From RGIG5612 sp963589005 (GTDB taxonomy: Bacteria; Bacillota; Clostridia; Lachnospirales; Lachnospiraceae): 49,252 nt of DNA. Each line of letters opens with the position of its first letter. The first letter of the stretch is position 1. Under the pieces are notes generated by a model that was not told where the DNA came from, did not search any database, and saw only the letters and a list, made by a program, of their open reading frames with translations. The DNA lies in the NCBI GenBank assembly GCA_963589005.1, contig CAVAJR010000019.1, forward strand, positions 1 to 49,252. Reading direction: 5' to 3'. Below are positions 25,933-33,914 of this stretch, piece by piece. Both the position numbers and the translations under genes were made by a program.

Positions 25933-27051
25933 TTACATTGTCATGACATCTCTGAATGTTTCAAGATTTGTTCTGATCTGTTCAAACTGAACCATCTGGC
26001 GGTCAACCTCTACCATTGTTATAGGGACGTCCGCTGCATCACAGGCCTTCTTAATAAGCGGATAATCGAACTCTTCCGGATCGCAGAACTTAGTCATTAC
26101 AAGTATTACTCCCTTAGCACCTCTTGCCTTGGCAGTATCTGCTATCCATTGCGGACGCTTCTTCTCTGCTTCATACAAGAGTGAACAGTTCGTTGTATTT
26201 GCCCACTTCTGAGCAAGTGCATCCATCGGATCCATATCGGTCGGTGCGTCAGTTCTATACTGACGGGACTGCGCTGCAACATCGTCTGCCACAATATGGA
26301 ATCCCAGATCATCAAATATCTCATTAAGCTGTGGTGCATCTGTCAGAATACCTGTTACAACAACCGGGATCTTTCCTTCAACCGGTGTACTTGTTTCAAG
26401 TTCCCTGATCATCTCTTCAACAAGTGCTGTATGCTCTTCCTTCATCATGAAGAAGGCACTCTTAAATACATCACTTCTCTGAGCTGATGTAACCTCAGGA
26501 TGTTTAGCTAAAACCTCCTCAGCCTGTCTCATCACTTCATTGTGTTTGTTGTAGACCGCAATTGAATCAGCCAATTTTGCTTCGTCAAATGTTCCGCCCA
26601 GCTTAGTAAGATCATCAATAACTCTCTGATATCCTGCCTTGGTATATGTCTTACCATAATCTGTGTCGCGTCTCTGCGGATATGACATCGGAATATATAA
26701 GATATCCTTAACTGCATATTTCCAGTTTTCACCGGTTACCTTAAGTGAGTCGCATAATGCCGGGATAACAATTGCAGATGCACCGTCATAGGCTCCCTTA
26801 ATTCCAAGCTCTACTGCTGACTGAACGATTGAGCAGATAAATGTAGGAAAATATTCCTTCGCTCTGTTTAATTCGATATCTGCGCCCCATGCTCCCATAG
26901 GAACAAATCCCATAGAATGGATGATTTCCTCCGGTGTATATACAGGTGCTGTTAAACAGATCTTTTTGCCCTGTGCAAGATAGGCATCCATCTGAGCTCG
27001 TGGAGATGTGGCTATCTTATGAAATTTGTCAAATACTGTTACATTTGCCAT
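25933..27051 (-). CDS. hadC: (R)-2-hydroxyacyl-CoA dehydratase beta subunit
   Basis: A 372-residue subunit of the HgdB/HadC family, which with HadB carries a [4Fe-4S] cluster and removes water from (R)-2-hydroxyacyl-CoA through a ketyl radical. The segments IHSMGFVPMGAWGADIEL, FPTFICSIVQSAVELG and VILVMTKFCDPEEFDYP with its cysteines are typical; the cysteines in FICS and KFCDPEEFD are likely cluster ligands. The length is close to HadC (about 375) and LcdB. It starts 2 bases after the hadB stop codon. Confidence 0.88.
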   Translation of the reverse strand: MANVTVFDKFHKIATSPRAQMDAYLAQGKKICLTAPVYTPEEIIHSMGFVPMGAWGADIELNRAKEYFPTFICSIVQSAVELGIKGAYDGASAIVIPALCDSLKVTGENWKYAVKDILYIPMSYPQRRDTDYGKTYTKAGYQRVIDDLTKLGGTFDEAKLADSIAVYNKHNEVMRQAEEVLAKHPEVTSAQRSDVFKSAFFMMKEEHTALVEEMIRELETSTPVEGKIPVVVTGILTDAPQLNEIFDDLGFHIVADDVAAQSRQYRTDAPTDMDPMDALAQKWANTTNCSLLYEAEKKRPQWIADTAKARGAKGVILVMTKFCDPEEFDYPLIKKACDAADVPITMVEVDRQMVQFEQIRTNLETFRDVMTM

Positions 27052-27053
27052 GA

Positions 27054-28295
27054 TTATTCTCCCTTCGCTTCCTTGTTAGACTCCATAATCTCCATGAGAC
27101 CCTGAACACGAGTATCGTACTGTGCCTCTGAGAAATTACGCGGATCAGCCTGATCACCATCGAATGATACAACAGGAATATTGCATTCCTTGCCTATCTG
27201 ACGGCTCATCTCAGGCATAAATCCTGACCACAATTTACATGAACGGTTGGTATGTACCAGTAATCCTTCGATATTGGCCTGCTTAGCCAGCTTAACTCTT
27301 CTGTCTCTTGACTTCTCAAGGTTAATGCAGTTGCATACATTGCAATATGCCTTGATCATTTCTTCAAAGTTATTATATTTGAAGCCAAATCCGTCTGCGT
27401 AGATCGTTGTAACCATGTTGATGCCACGGTCCTTAAGTCCTTTTGAGGTAACTCTTAAGTACGGCCAGCATGCAATACCTTCGGTCATGATCCTGTATTT
27501 TTCCTCTGCTCTGAATGTGCTCTTGCCTTCAGCTACATTTTGCTTATATTCATTAAGCAGTGTCTGCATTGCATCTCCTGCTTCTTCCTTGCCACGTGCT
27601 GTAACCATTACAGCCATATGATTCAGCAGGTCATAGCCATTAAACGGAGACGGAGTATGTCTGCCTTCTTCTGTTGCTTCAAGCCACAATTGACTGGATC
27701 TGCGGCTGCATGCTGCAACCTCCTGGAATTTTTCTTCTGTCCATTTTACTCCGAACATATCCTCAAGACGGTGAACAGCCTCCCAGAACTGAGCTGTAAC
27801 ATAATCCAGCAATGCCTGTGACTGCTCGTCATTTGTATTAAATGGTATGTCGATAAGTATCATTGGGATGCCCAATTCAATGGACAGATTCTCATACCAT
27901 TTGATCATGCAGTTACAGATATTATTGCAGCATAAAAGTACATCCGGCATTGCTACTTCCTGTTCAGGACATTCTTTAAGCTTGGCATATGCCATGCTTA
28001 CACGTGCATATGCGCAAATGTCATTAGAATATCCGTCTGCCTCTGCTACACTGCACATACGCTCTCCGGCACCTCTGGCTGCAATGGCTGCTGCCTGGTT
28101 TTCCGGAAATACTGTTGCAATTCCGAGTGTTTCAGGAATCTCAATAGGAAAGTTACTAGCCATCCAAGCCACAGGCTTTCCTTGCTTCTTAGCCTCGATT
28201 GCACTTGCATAAGCATCAGCGGCAATCTTGTTAAGCTTATATTTTGCAGAGTTAGGATCCAATGGTTTTGGAGCCTTTTTTACTTCTTCTGCCAT
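27054..28295 (-). CDS. hadB: (R)-2-hydroxyacyl-CoA dehydratase alpha subunit
   Basis: A 413-residue subunit of the HgdA/HadB family. Features include PVAWMASNFPIEIPETLG, the cysteine-rich LLCCNNICNCMIKWYENLS (about 121-138), and HTNRSCKLWSGFMPEMSRQ, where the cysteine is a probable cluster ligand. The length matches HadB/FldB (about 410) and is shorter than HgdA (about 480), which argues against 2-hydroxyglutaryl-CoA as substrate. The start has a perfect GGAGG site. A hairpin (AGTCGC/GCGACT, 28357-28373) lies in the 179-base gap after hadI. Confidence 0.89.
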   Translation of the reverse strand: MAEEVKKAPKPLDPNSAKYKLNKIAADAYASAIEAKKQGKPVAWMASNFPIEIPETLGIATVFPENQAAAIAARGAGERMCSVAEADGYSNDICAYARVSMAYAKLKECPEQEVAMPDVLLCCNNICNCMIKWYENLSIELGIPMILIDIPFNTNDEQSQALLDYVTAQFWEAVHRLEDMFGVKWTEEKFQEVAACSRRSSQLWLEATEEGRHTPSPFNGYDLLNHMAVMVTARGKEEAGDAMQTLLNEYKQNVAEGKSTFRAEEKYRIMTEGIACWPYLRVTSKGLKDRGINMVTTIYADGFGFKYNNFEEMIKAYCNVCNCINLEKSRDRRVKLAKQANIEGLLVHTNRSCKLWSGFMPEMSRQIGKECNIPVVSFDGDQADPRNFSEAQYDTRVQGLMEIMESNKEAKGE

Positions 28296-28474
28296 ATCTT
28301 TTCCTCCGTTGTAATGTTGCTTTTCCTTATTATTGTTTTAATCAATCTTGTCGACCAGTCGCGGTAGGCGACTAATCAACAGAATCTTCATCTGGTGACT
28401 TAATATTTCAAGGCCTTGTTTTTCTAATGTGTCATAACAGAATACGACGCCAGTTAAGATATCTTATCTGCCGG

Positions 28475-29257
28475 TCAATTATGACTGCCCGCCTTCTTGT
28501 ATGCATAATATGCTGCGCCGATTGCTCCAAAATATTGACACAGCGGATCATAGCTTATCTCAACCTCAAGGAGTCTGGACAGAGCCTGTCTTACAGCTCC
28601 GTTTTTAGCAACTCCGCCTGACATTGCAACCTGCGGCACTACTCCGGCTCTTCTGGCCAGAGCGCTGACTCTGGAAGCGACGCTCTCGCAGATTCCTGCA
28701 ACCAGCTCCGGGATCTTAGTGCCATTTGCCAACTGGCTTATGACCTCTGATTCAGCAAATACCGTACAGGTACTTGAGATAGATGCCGGCTTTTCGGCCT
28801 GCAGCGCATATTTCTCGAAATCATCTACATCAAGCCTTAAGATATTGGCCATCACATCAAGGAATCTGCCTGTTCCGGCTGCACACTTATCATTCATAAC
28901 AAAATTGGACATTCTGCCTGATTCCGTCAGCGAAATGATCTTGGCATCCTGTCCTCCTATATCTATAAGTGTCCTCAGATCAGGAAAAATCAGTTTGCCG
29001 CCCATTGCATGGCAGGTAAGCTCACTAACCTCTGCATCTGCGCCCTCGAATCTCATCCTTCCATATCCGGTAACAACTGAGTATGCCATGTCCTGCCTGC
29101 TCAGCCCTGATGTGTTCCATATATCCTCAAGTGCTTCATTGGGTGCATCTGTACCCATGCCGCCAATTCTGAGCGACTTAGCGATAATATCTGTTCCGTC
29201 CTTCAGAATCGCGCATTTAGATGTAGTTGAGCCAATATCAATTCCGATTGTATACAT
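28475..29257 (-). CDS. hadI: 2-hydroxyacyl-CoA dehydratase activator (archerase)
   Basis: A 260-residue ATPase of the HgdC/HadI/FldI family. It begins YTIGIDIGSTTSKCAIL (ASKHA phosphate-1 loop). The two cysteines that coordinate the inter-subunit [4Fe-4S] cluster are C125 (NDKCAAGTG) and C164 (SSTCTVFAESE). It injects one electron into HadBC at the cost of ATP, using reduced ferredoxin or flavodoxin. The start at 29257 has GAGGTG upstream; an earlier frame start at 29278 covers that site. It is the first gene after a clear promoter. Confidence 0.93.
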   Translation of the reverse strand: MYTIGIDIGSTTSKCAILKDGTDIIAKSLRIGGMGTDAPNEALEDIWNTSGLSRQDMAYSVVTGYGRMRFEGADAEVSELTCHAMGGKLIFPDLRTLIDIGGQDAKIISLTESGRMSNFVMNDKCAAGTGRFLDVMANILRLDVDDFEKYALQAEKPASISSTCTVFAESEVISQLANGTKIPELVAGICESVASRVSALARRAGVVPQVAMSGGVAKNGAVRQALSRLLEVEISYDPLCQYFGAIGAAYYAYKKAGSHN

Positions 29258-29281
29258 ATGCCACCTCTCAAACACCACTTT

Positions 29282-29333
29282 AGTATACTATTCGTTATTT
29301 TTTTGTCAATTAGTTTTCGTTATTTTTTTATCA
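29282..29333 (-). promoter_or_regulatory. Promoter of the 2-hydroxyacyl-CoA cluster with direct-repeat operator
   Basis: The minus-strand promoter is TTGACA (29304-29309), a 16-bp spacer and TATACT (29282-29287). The motif TTCGTTATTTTTTT occurs twice on the plus strand, starting at 29291 and 29316 (25-bp period), each followed by G/A-TCA. The first copy covers the -35 and spacer, suggesting a dimeric regulator bound across the promoter. Confidence 0.65.
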
Positions 29334-29337
29334 GCTC

Positions 29338-29353
29338 TGATAAATGTTTATCA
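29338..29353. promoter_or_regulatory. Palindrome upstream of the had promoter (Rex- or FNR-like)
   Basis: TGATAAATGTTTATCA is a 16-bp palindrome about 30 bp upstream of the -35. In wider context it resembles the clostridial Rex consensus TTGTTAA-N4-TTAACAA in all but a few positions, and less well an FNR/CRP site. A redox regulator would make sense for a reductive pathway, but assignment by eye is tentative. Confidence 0.4.
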
Positions 29354-29429
29354 ATCTATTATGTTTTTTTATTGATACTTGCAAAAATAGTATGATTGCC
29401 AAAATTTTAGTTATATGGCTTAAGGATTC

Positions 29430-29640
29430 TGACGGACAGTTGCGAATAAACCCTGCTTGCACGAGTGAATTCGCAGCTATCGGAGGGCTAACCTGCGTGA
29501 GGGTGATGACAGCACCCCGGAGCATGGATGGATGTAAGGTGGATTGCAAAAACATACTCTATGTTCCGGGGAGGCGCAGCCACTGTGAGAAAACAATCAG
29601 CGTAGACGTTTTCGAACAGTGGCTGCGCCTTCTAGGCATT
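29430..29640 (+). repeat. Degenerate family B unit followed by an intact family A hairpin
   Basis: Positions about 29433-29510 contain GGACAG, a TGCGAAT/ATTCGCA hairpin and GGGCTAACCTGCGTGAG, recognisably family B. Family A follows: GGCGCAGCCACTGT (29573-29586), a 29-nt loop with CAATCAGCGTAGACG, and ACAGTGGCTGCGCC (29616-29629), a 14-bp perfect stem. It lies in the 501-base gap between hadI and the SseB-like gene. Confidence 0.8.
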
Positions 29641-29690
29641 CAGTCTTGTTAAGTATGTGTGTTTTGTTTCATTAACGAACTCAGCAAAAT

Positions 29691-29722
29691 GCCCGGAAAT
29701 CGTACATTAACGATCTCCGGGC
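29691..29722 (-). terminator. Terminator of the SseB-like gene
   Basis: On the minus strand GCCCGGAGATCGT pairs with ACGATTTCCGGGC (one mismatch), followed by ATTTTG. It lies about 37 bases after the stop codon. Confidence 0.75.
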
Positions 29723-29758
29723 GATACATATTCAAATATTTAATTTTTTTAGATATTA

Positions 29759-30694
29759 TCAGTTCACACTCAGGCTGCCATCATCCTCCGAGCTGATCTC
29801 ATCCTCAGGACCGCCCAGCTTGATATTGCCGTCAAGACCTGCCTGATCATTGCCATTTGCCGCTGCATCCGGTGCCTGCTTAGGAGATTCAACGCCGAAT
29901 CTTGCCTTCAGCCCCTGAAGTAATTCCTTAGGCATCAGCAGGTGATATCCGTTAGGATTAAGCATAAATCCCTTAGACTGCGGAACTAATAACTTCTCAA
30001 GATTGGCAAATGGTACTGCTATCGCCTTGCATTTGTTTTCTTTATTATATTTAGCCAGCTCTATATTGTCTGTGAATATCGGCTGGTAGATATCATCATT
30101 CTTGGTCTTAAGAAGCGGCAGACGGAATTTGGCATTTTTCATCTTCTCTGTATCGCTTTCCGGTCCCTCCAGAAAATCCACAGCTACAATATAAGTTGAC
30201 TTAACCATATTAACTGCCAGCTCTTCTTCTAATTCCTTCAGATTGGTCTTCTCTTCATTTGGTACCGGACGCGAAGCTTCCTGTGCAAAATAAAGTCCTG
30301 ATAATTGCAAGGATGGGTTCTCAATAGGCCTTTGTTCCTTAGGAAGCTTAGAAAAATCATTTTTCTTAACTATATCTGAAACCTTTAAGATAAATTTGCC
30401 TAATGCATCTATATATACGATCTCATCCACATTGATACACAGAAGTGTAGTGAAGAATTTCATTCTGTCTTCTGCTGCATATTTAACGCCCCTCAGCGGA
30501 ATCTTCTTATCTGCATATGATTTAGCAAATTCCTTCAGCGCATCTTCATTTTCAAAAATATATACCTGATCATTAAAGGACTCTTCATTGCACTCAACTA
30601 ATGGCATATTAGTTGCAACGCTGAAAACAGTAAGTGTCTCCGGCTGCTTCATGATCTTCTGAATTACCAGCATTTTTTTATTTTTATCCGCCAC
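29759..30694 (-). CDS. SseB-like family protein
   Basis: A 311-residue cytoplasmic protein without signal peptide or membrane segment. Two related halves resemble the SseB domain. In the first, MPLVECNEESFNDQVYIFENEDALKEFAKSY resembles the 'value, then screen for the entry' SseB pattern. In the second, FTDNIELAKYN precedes FMLNPNGYHLLMPKELL, the usual lvlNPgg motif. The C-terminal 40 residues are acidic and disordered. The function of SseB-like proteins is poorly known; some sit near secretion loci. The start codon is GTG, supported by GGAGG 7 bases upstream. It appears to be a single-gene unit with its own terminator. Confidence 0.65.
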   Translation of the reverse strand: MADKNKKMLVIQKIMKQPETLTVFSVATNMPLVECNEESFNDQVYIFENEDALKEFAKSYADKKIPLRGVKYAAEDRMKFFTTLLCINVDEIVYIDALGKFILKVSDIVKKNDFSKLPKEQRPIENPSLQLSGLYFAQEASRPVPNEEKTNLKELEEELAVNMVKSTYIVAVDFLEGPESDTEKMKNAKFRLPLLKTKNDDIYQPIFTDNIELAKYNKENKCKAIAVPFANLEKLLVPQSKGFMLNPNGYHLLMPKELLQGLKARFGVESPKQAPDAAANGNDQAGLDGNIKLGGPEDEISSEDDGSLSVN

Positions 30695-30871
30695 AATAAT
30701 ACCTCCGACTTGTGTGTAGTTCTTTTAATTGAACCGGCTTGTCATTTCCAGTTTTGAGCCGTTCCGGTATAATATACCATACAATAACTTTCTAGTCACC
30801 TTAATTTCATACAATTTGCATATATATTAAGAAGCTCCTCCTCGCAATATATGCCAAAACAGTTAAGAATT

Positions 30872-32251
30872 CTAAACAGCAGCCGTTGGCAGCGGCGTCT
30901 TCTTCTTTCTTACAATAAAGTAGGCAATCATCATAGCAATTCCGATCAATACCCACGATATCGGATATACAATAAGCAGACCAGTTATTGAATTGTATAT
31001 CTTAAACATAGTATTAACCCATATGATCCTAAATACGAATGTTCCCATAAATGTAATTACCGACGGAAGCAGCGAAACTCCCATACCTCGCATCGCTCCG
31101 GCAGAGATTTCATATGTACCCGTCAGCAATTCGAGCAGCACTATCCATTTCATTCTAACCATGGCAAATGCTATAACTTCCTCGCTTGTTGTAAAAAATT
31201 GCAGCCAGAAGCTTGCGCCAAAATAAAAGCAGCAGCTTAAAATTGCAGTTCCTGCCATTCCCATAACGAGCGTCATCCAGAATATCTTCCTGCATCGCTT
31301 ATAATTATTGGCGCCGTAATTCTGGCTGACAAATGTAGTCGTGGTCTGAGAGAACGCATTTATGATAAAGTAAGCCATAAATTCATAATTCATAGCTGCA
31401 GTATTGCCAGATATGCAGTCTGTTCCGAAACTGTTGATTCCTGACTGAATGATTATATTGGATATTGAAAACAGCATTCCCTGGATACCGGCAGGAAGAC
31501 CAATCCTCAATACATAAGAAAGATTTGCCTTATCAATCTTCAGATCCTTCAGGTTAATTCTGAATGGTTCTTCTTCCTTTACAAGCAGCAGCACTGTTAT
31601 ACCTGCGCATACAATATTAGAGATCAGGGTAGCTATTGCAACTCCGACTACATCCAGATGGAATATAATTACAAATACAAGATTCAAAATGATATTAAGT
31701 ATGCCTGATGCAATAAGGCAGTACAGCGGTCGCTTGGTATCGCCCTTGCTCCTTAAAATGGCGGACGCAAAATTATAAACAACTGCAAACATCATAGCGA
31801 AGAAATATATTCGAAGATAGACAACCGCCTGATCCAGCACCTCTTCAGGAGTATTTACCATAATAAGGAGGGGCTTGGCCAAAATCTGTCCCACAATCAC
31901 TACAATGACTGCGCAGATCAGCGACAACGAGAACGAAGTCCTTACTGCTGCAGATATATTTTCCTTTTTGTTAGCACCAATGTGCGTAGATATAGCAACA
32001 TTGCTTCCCGTTGCCAGTCCTGTAAAAAGTGTCAGAAATACATTTACTATAGGAGTATTGGCTCCGACAGCTGCCAGAGAGTTGCCGCTGGCAAATCTTC
32101 CTACGACCGCTACGTCTGCGGCGTTGAATAATTGCTGCAATATGCTTATTGCCGCAAGCGGAAGCGCAACCATAACAAGCTTCTTAAAAAGCGGTCCGTT
32201 AAGCATATCGATTTCATTTTTTTTGGTACCTTTTATTGTAGTAGTTTTCAT
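30872..32251 (-). CDS. MATE family efflux transporter
   Basis: A 459-residue membrane protein with 12 predicted helices and the MATE repeats: LPLAAISILQQLFNAADVAVVGRF in the first half and IGLPAGIQGMLFSISNIIIQSGINSFG in the second. MATE proteins export cationic drugs or metabolites in exchange for Na+ or H+. The substrate is unknown. The start at 32251 has AGAAGG. It lies 39 bases after a terminator-like hairpin that follows the VOC gene, so it may depend on read-through. Confidence 0.92.
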   Translation of the reverse strand: MKTTTIKGTKKNEIDMLNGPLFKKLVMVALPLAAISILQQLFNAADVAVVGRFASGNSLAAVGANTPIVNVFLTLFTGLATGSNVAISTHIGANKKENISAAVRTSFSLSLICAVIVVIVGQILAKPLLIMVNTPEEVLDQAVVYLRIYFFAMMFAVVYNFASAILRSKGDTKRPLYCLIASGILNIILNLVFVIIFHLDVVGVAIATLISNIVCAGITVLLLVKEEEPFRINLKDLKIDKANLSYVLRIGLPAGIQGMLFSISNIIIQSGINSFGTDCISGNTAAMNYEFMAYFIINAFSQTTTTFVSQNYGANNYKRCRKIFWMTLVMGMAGTAILSCCFYFGASFWLQFFTTSEEVIAFAMVRMKWIVLLELLTGTYEISAGAMRGMGVSLLPSVITFMGTFVFRIIWVNTMFKIYNSITGLLIVYPISWVLIGIAMMIAYFIVRKKKTPLPTAAV

Positions 32252-32290
32252 TTTCAGCCTTCTGTATATTTTATTTATTTCTCACTAAAA

Positions 32291-32333
32291 AGCCTGCAGA
32301 AATTCTGTTATCGTCTAAGATTATCTGCAGGCT
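32291..32333 (-). terminator. Hairpin terminator between the VOC gene and the MATE gene
   Basis: On the minus strand AGCCTGCAGA and TCTGCAGGCT form a 10-bp perfect stem with a 23-base loop, followed by TTTTTAG. The MATE start codon is only 39 bases downstream, leaving little room for a separate promoter. Confidence 0.75.
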
Positions 32334-32356
32334 CTTGATTTTACCACCAGTTAAGA

Positions 32357-32764
32357 TCAGCCTTCCTCGAATATTTCTATTAGATTGCCTGTATTGTCCC
32401 TTATGAATACGCCATAAGTTCCGTCAACCTCGGCAACGAAGGCGATATCTACGCCCATTTTCTCAAATTCTTCCTTAGCTTTATGCGCATCCTTGACGCC
32501 AAATGAAGCATGAAGATTGCCATTATGCATAAAGTCCTCGTTAGGATTTTTTCTGTAATCAGGAAGCTTTATTCCCTGCTCTCCGGGGCAGAAGATCTCC
32601 AGGATAAATCCTACTCCCTGCATATGAGACACTCTGACTCCCGTTCCCGGGATCTCGCTTCTGTCAATTACAGTAAAGCCAAATACCCTCTCGTACCATG
32701 CGATACTTTCCTCAAAATCAGCAACACTTATCGCATAATGATTGATTCCATTAATTGCTATCAT
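32357..32764 (-). CDS. VOC-superfamily protein (glyoxalase/dioxygenase fold)
   Basis: A 135-residue single-unit vicinal oxygen chelate protein: NHYAISVADFEESIAWYERVFGF, then HASFGVKDAHKAKEEFEKMGVDI, and FIRDNTGNLIEIFE with the metal-ligand glutamate. Candidate metal ligands are H9, H85 and the C-terminal glutamate. The family includes glyoxalase I, methylmalonyl-CoA epimerase and resistance proteins. The sequence lacks clear epimerase hallmarks, so no specific activity is claimed. The ribosome binding site is GGAGGG. Confidence 0.82.
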   Translation of the reverse strand: MIAINGINHYAISVADFEESIAWYERVFGFTVIDRSEIPGTGVRVSHMQGVGFILEIFCPGEQGIKLPDYRKNPNEDFMHNGNLHASFGVKDAHKAKEEFEKMGVDIAFVAEVDGTYGVFIRDNTGNLIEIFEEG

Positions 32765-32831
32765 GTCTCTTCCCTCCTAAGTAATTCAATTGTTCTATAT
32801 TTTCGGTCATGTATCAAAGATGCGCATATGC

Positions 32832-32915
32832 GTGTCGGAACGGCGCAGCACCTGCGAGAAGACAATCAGCGCAGGCGATTTTAAGCAGCGTGCTGCACGC
32901 CGAGGTTCACGGCAC
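32832..32915 (+). repeat. Family A hairpin repeat
   Basis: Arms begin GTGTCGGAACGGCGCAGCA and end GCTGCACGCCGAGG. The inner stem is GCAGCACCTGC (32845-32855) with GCAGCGTGCTGC (32885-32896), enclosing a 29-nt loop containing CAATCAGCGCAGGCG. It lies between the ABC-2 permease stop codon and the VOC start, where it may also act as a transcript end. Confidence 0.8.
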
Positions 32916-32957
32916 ACATTGCAAGCCATATTCTCGTTAACCGTGAAATAACGCATG

Positions 32958-33914
32958 TTATCTTTTATCTCTGTCGATCCTCTCAAGGACAATGATTGAC
33001 AGGATTCCAAAAATTATTATAAACATCACCAGCGTCATCCAGCAAATAAATATATTCAGCCTCGTTGACGCAAACTCCGTGTTCTGGTTATACTGTGCCA
33101 CCTTATAATTGATGGTATCGACCAGGTTATTATCTTCTATATACTTTATAGCATCCAATACAACTCTGGTTCCGCCGATTTCAACATCCTTAAACTTCTG
33201 AACCTGACTCCACATAGAAGTCATCGGAAGCGAATTGTAATCAGACAGTGCAGCTATGCATCTTACTCCCCATTTGGCAAATGACAGATTTGTGAGAAAT
33301 CTGAGTCCGCTTCCGATTTTAAATACAACATCGGCAAATATCAACTCAAATATAAGCATAAATGGCATAACTGTCATAGCTGTTGTCGATGTTCTTACAA
33401 TGCAGGATATAAATAATGATAAAATGTCCGAAGCATATGTAAGAAGGAACAGTGTAATGCACATTTCAGCAAGAAGGCTTGCGAAAATATGGCCGTCTTT
33501 CGTGAAATCCATTCCGCCAACCATGCATATCGCCACAGTTATAGCCACCTCCGCCAGACATATAAATGCCTGGTTTATCATATGTGATATAACATATGAA
33601 GATATATGCATGCCATTTCGATGTTCTCTTTTTATAACATCCCGCTCACGGCATACAACCTGAATTGAATTAAAAAATCCATTCCATACACAAATACATG
33701 CCAGCGCAAGCGCGCCCTTGAGAGTGCCCTCCATACTGACACCCATTTGTCGACCTGTAACATATACGACCATGGCTGCAACCAGAGCCGACATAGGCAG
33801 AACCTTCCAGTCACTTCTGCTGATAAATATCCTGAACTGTGTAGACAGGCACATCGAAATCTGGCGCAGTCTTCCTCTGTGATGAATATTTATTTTATTC
33901 TTCTGTGCCATCAT
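32958..33914 (-). CDS. ABC-2 type (ABCG-like) permease
   Basis: A 318-residue membrane protein with about six helices: two near residues 40-85, then around 110-135, 140-172 and 180-205, and one at the C-terminus (about 287-310). An extracytoplasmic stretch lies before the last helix. The blocks ALALACICVWNGFFNSIQVVCRERDVIKREHRNGMHISSYVISH and the CRE-type element match ABCG/ABC-2 exporter permeases. It overlaps the fused ATPase gene by 20 bases, so the two are translationally coupled partners. Either of two adjacent ATGs (33914 or 33911) may be used. The substrate is unknown. Confidence 0.85.
   Translation of the reverse strand: MMAQKNKINIHHRGRLRQISMCLSTQFRIFISRSDWKVLPMSALVAAMVVYVTGRQMGVSMEGTLKGALALACICVWNGFFNSIQVVCRERDVIKREHRNGMHISSYVISHMINQAFICLAEVAITVAICMVGGMDFTKDGHIFASLLAEMCITLFLLTYASDILSLFISCIVRTSTTAMTVMPFMLIFELIFADVVFKIGSGLRFLTNLSFAKWGVRCIAALSDYNSLPMTSMWSQVQKFKDVEIGGTRVVLDAIKYIEDNNLVDTINYKVAQYNQNTEFASTRLNIFICWMTLVMFIIIFGILSIIVLERIDRDKR

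Noticed and set aside
27054..28295. HadB/HadC as 2-hydroxyglutaryl-CoA dehydratase
   Set aside because: The subunits are about 413 and 372 residues, shorter than HgdA (about 480), and the partner is a family III CoA-transferase rather than a glutaconate CoA-transferase.
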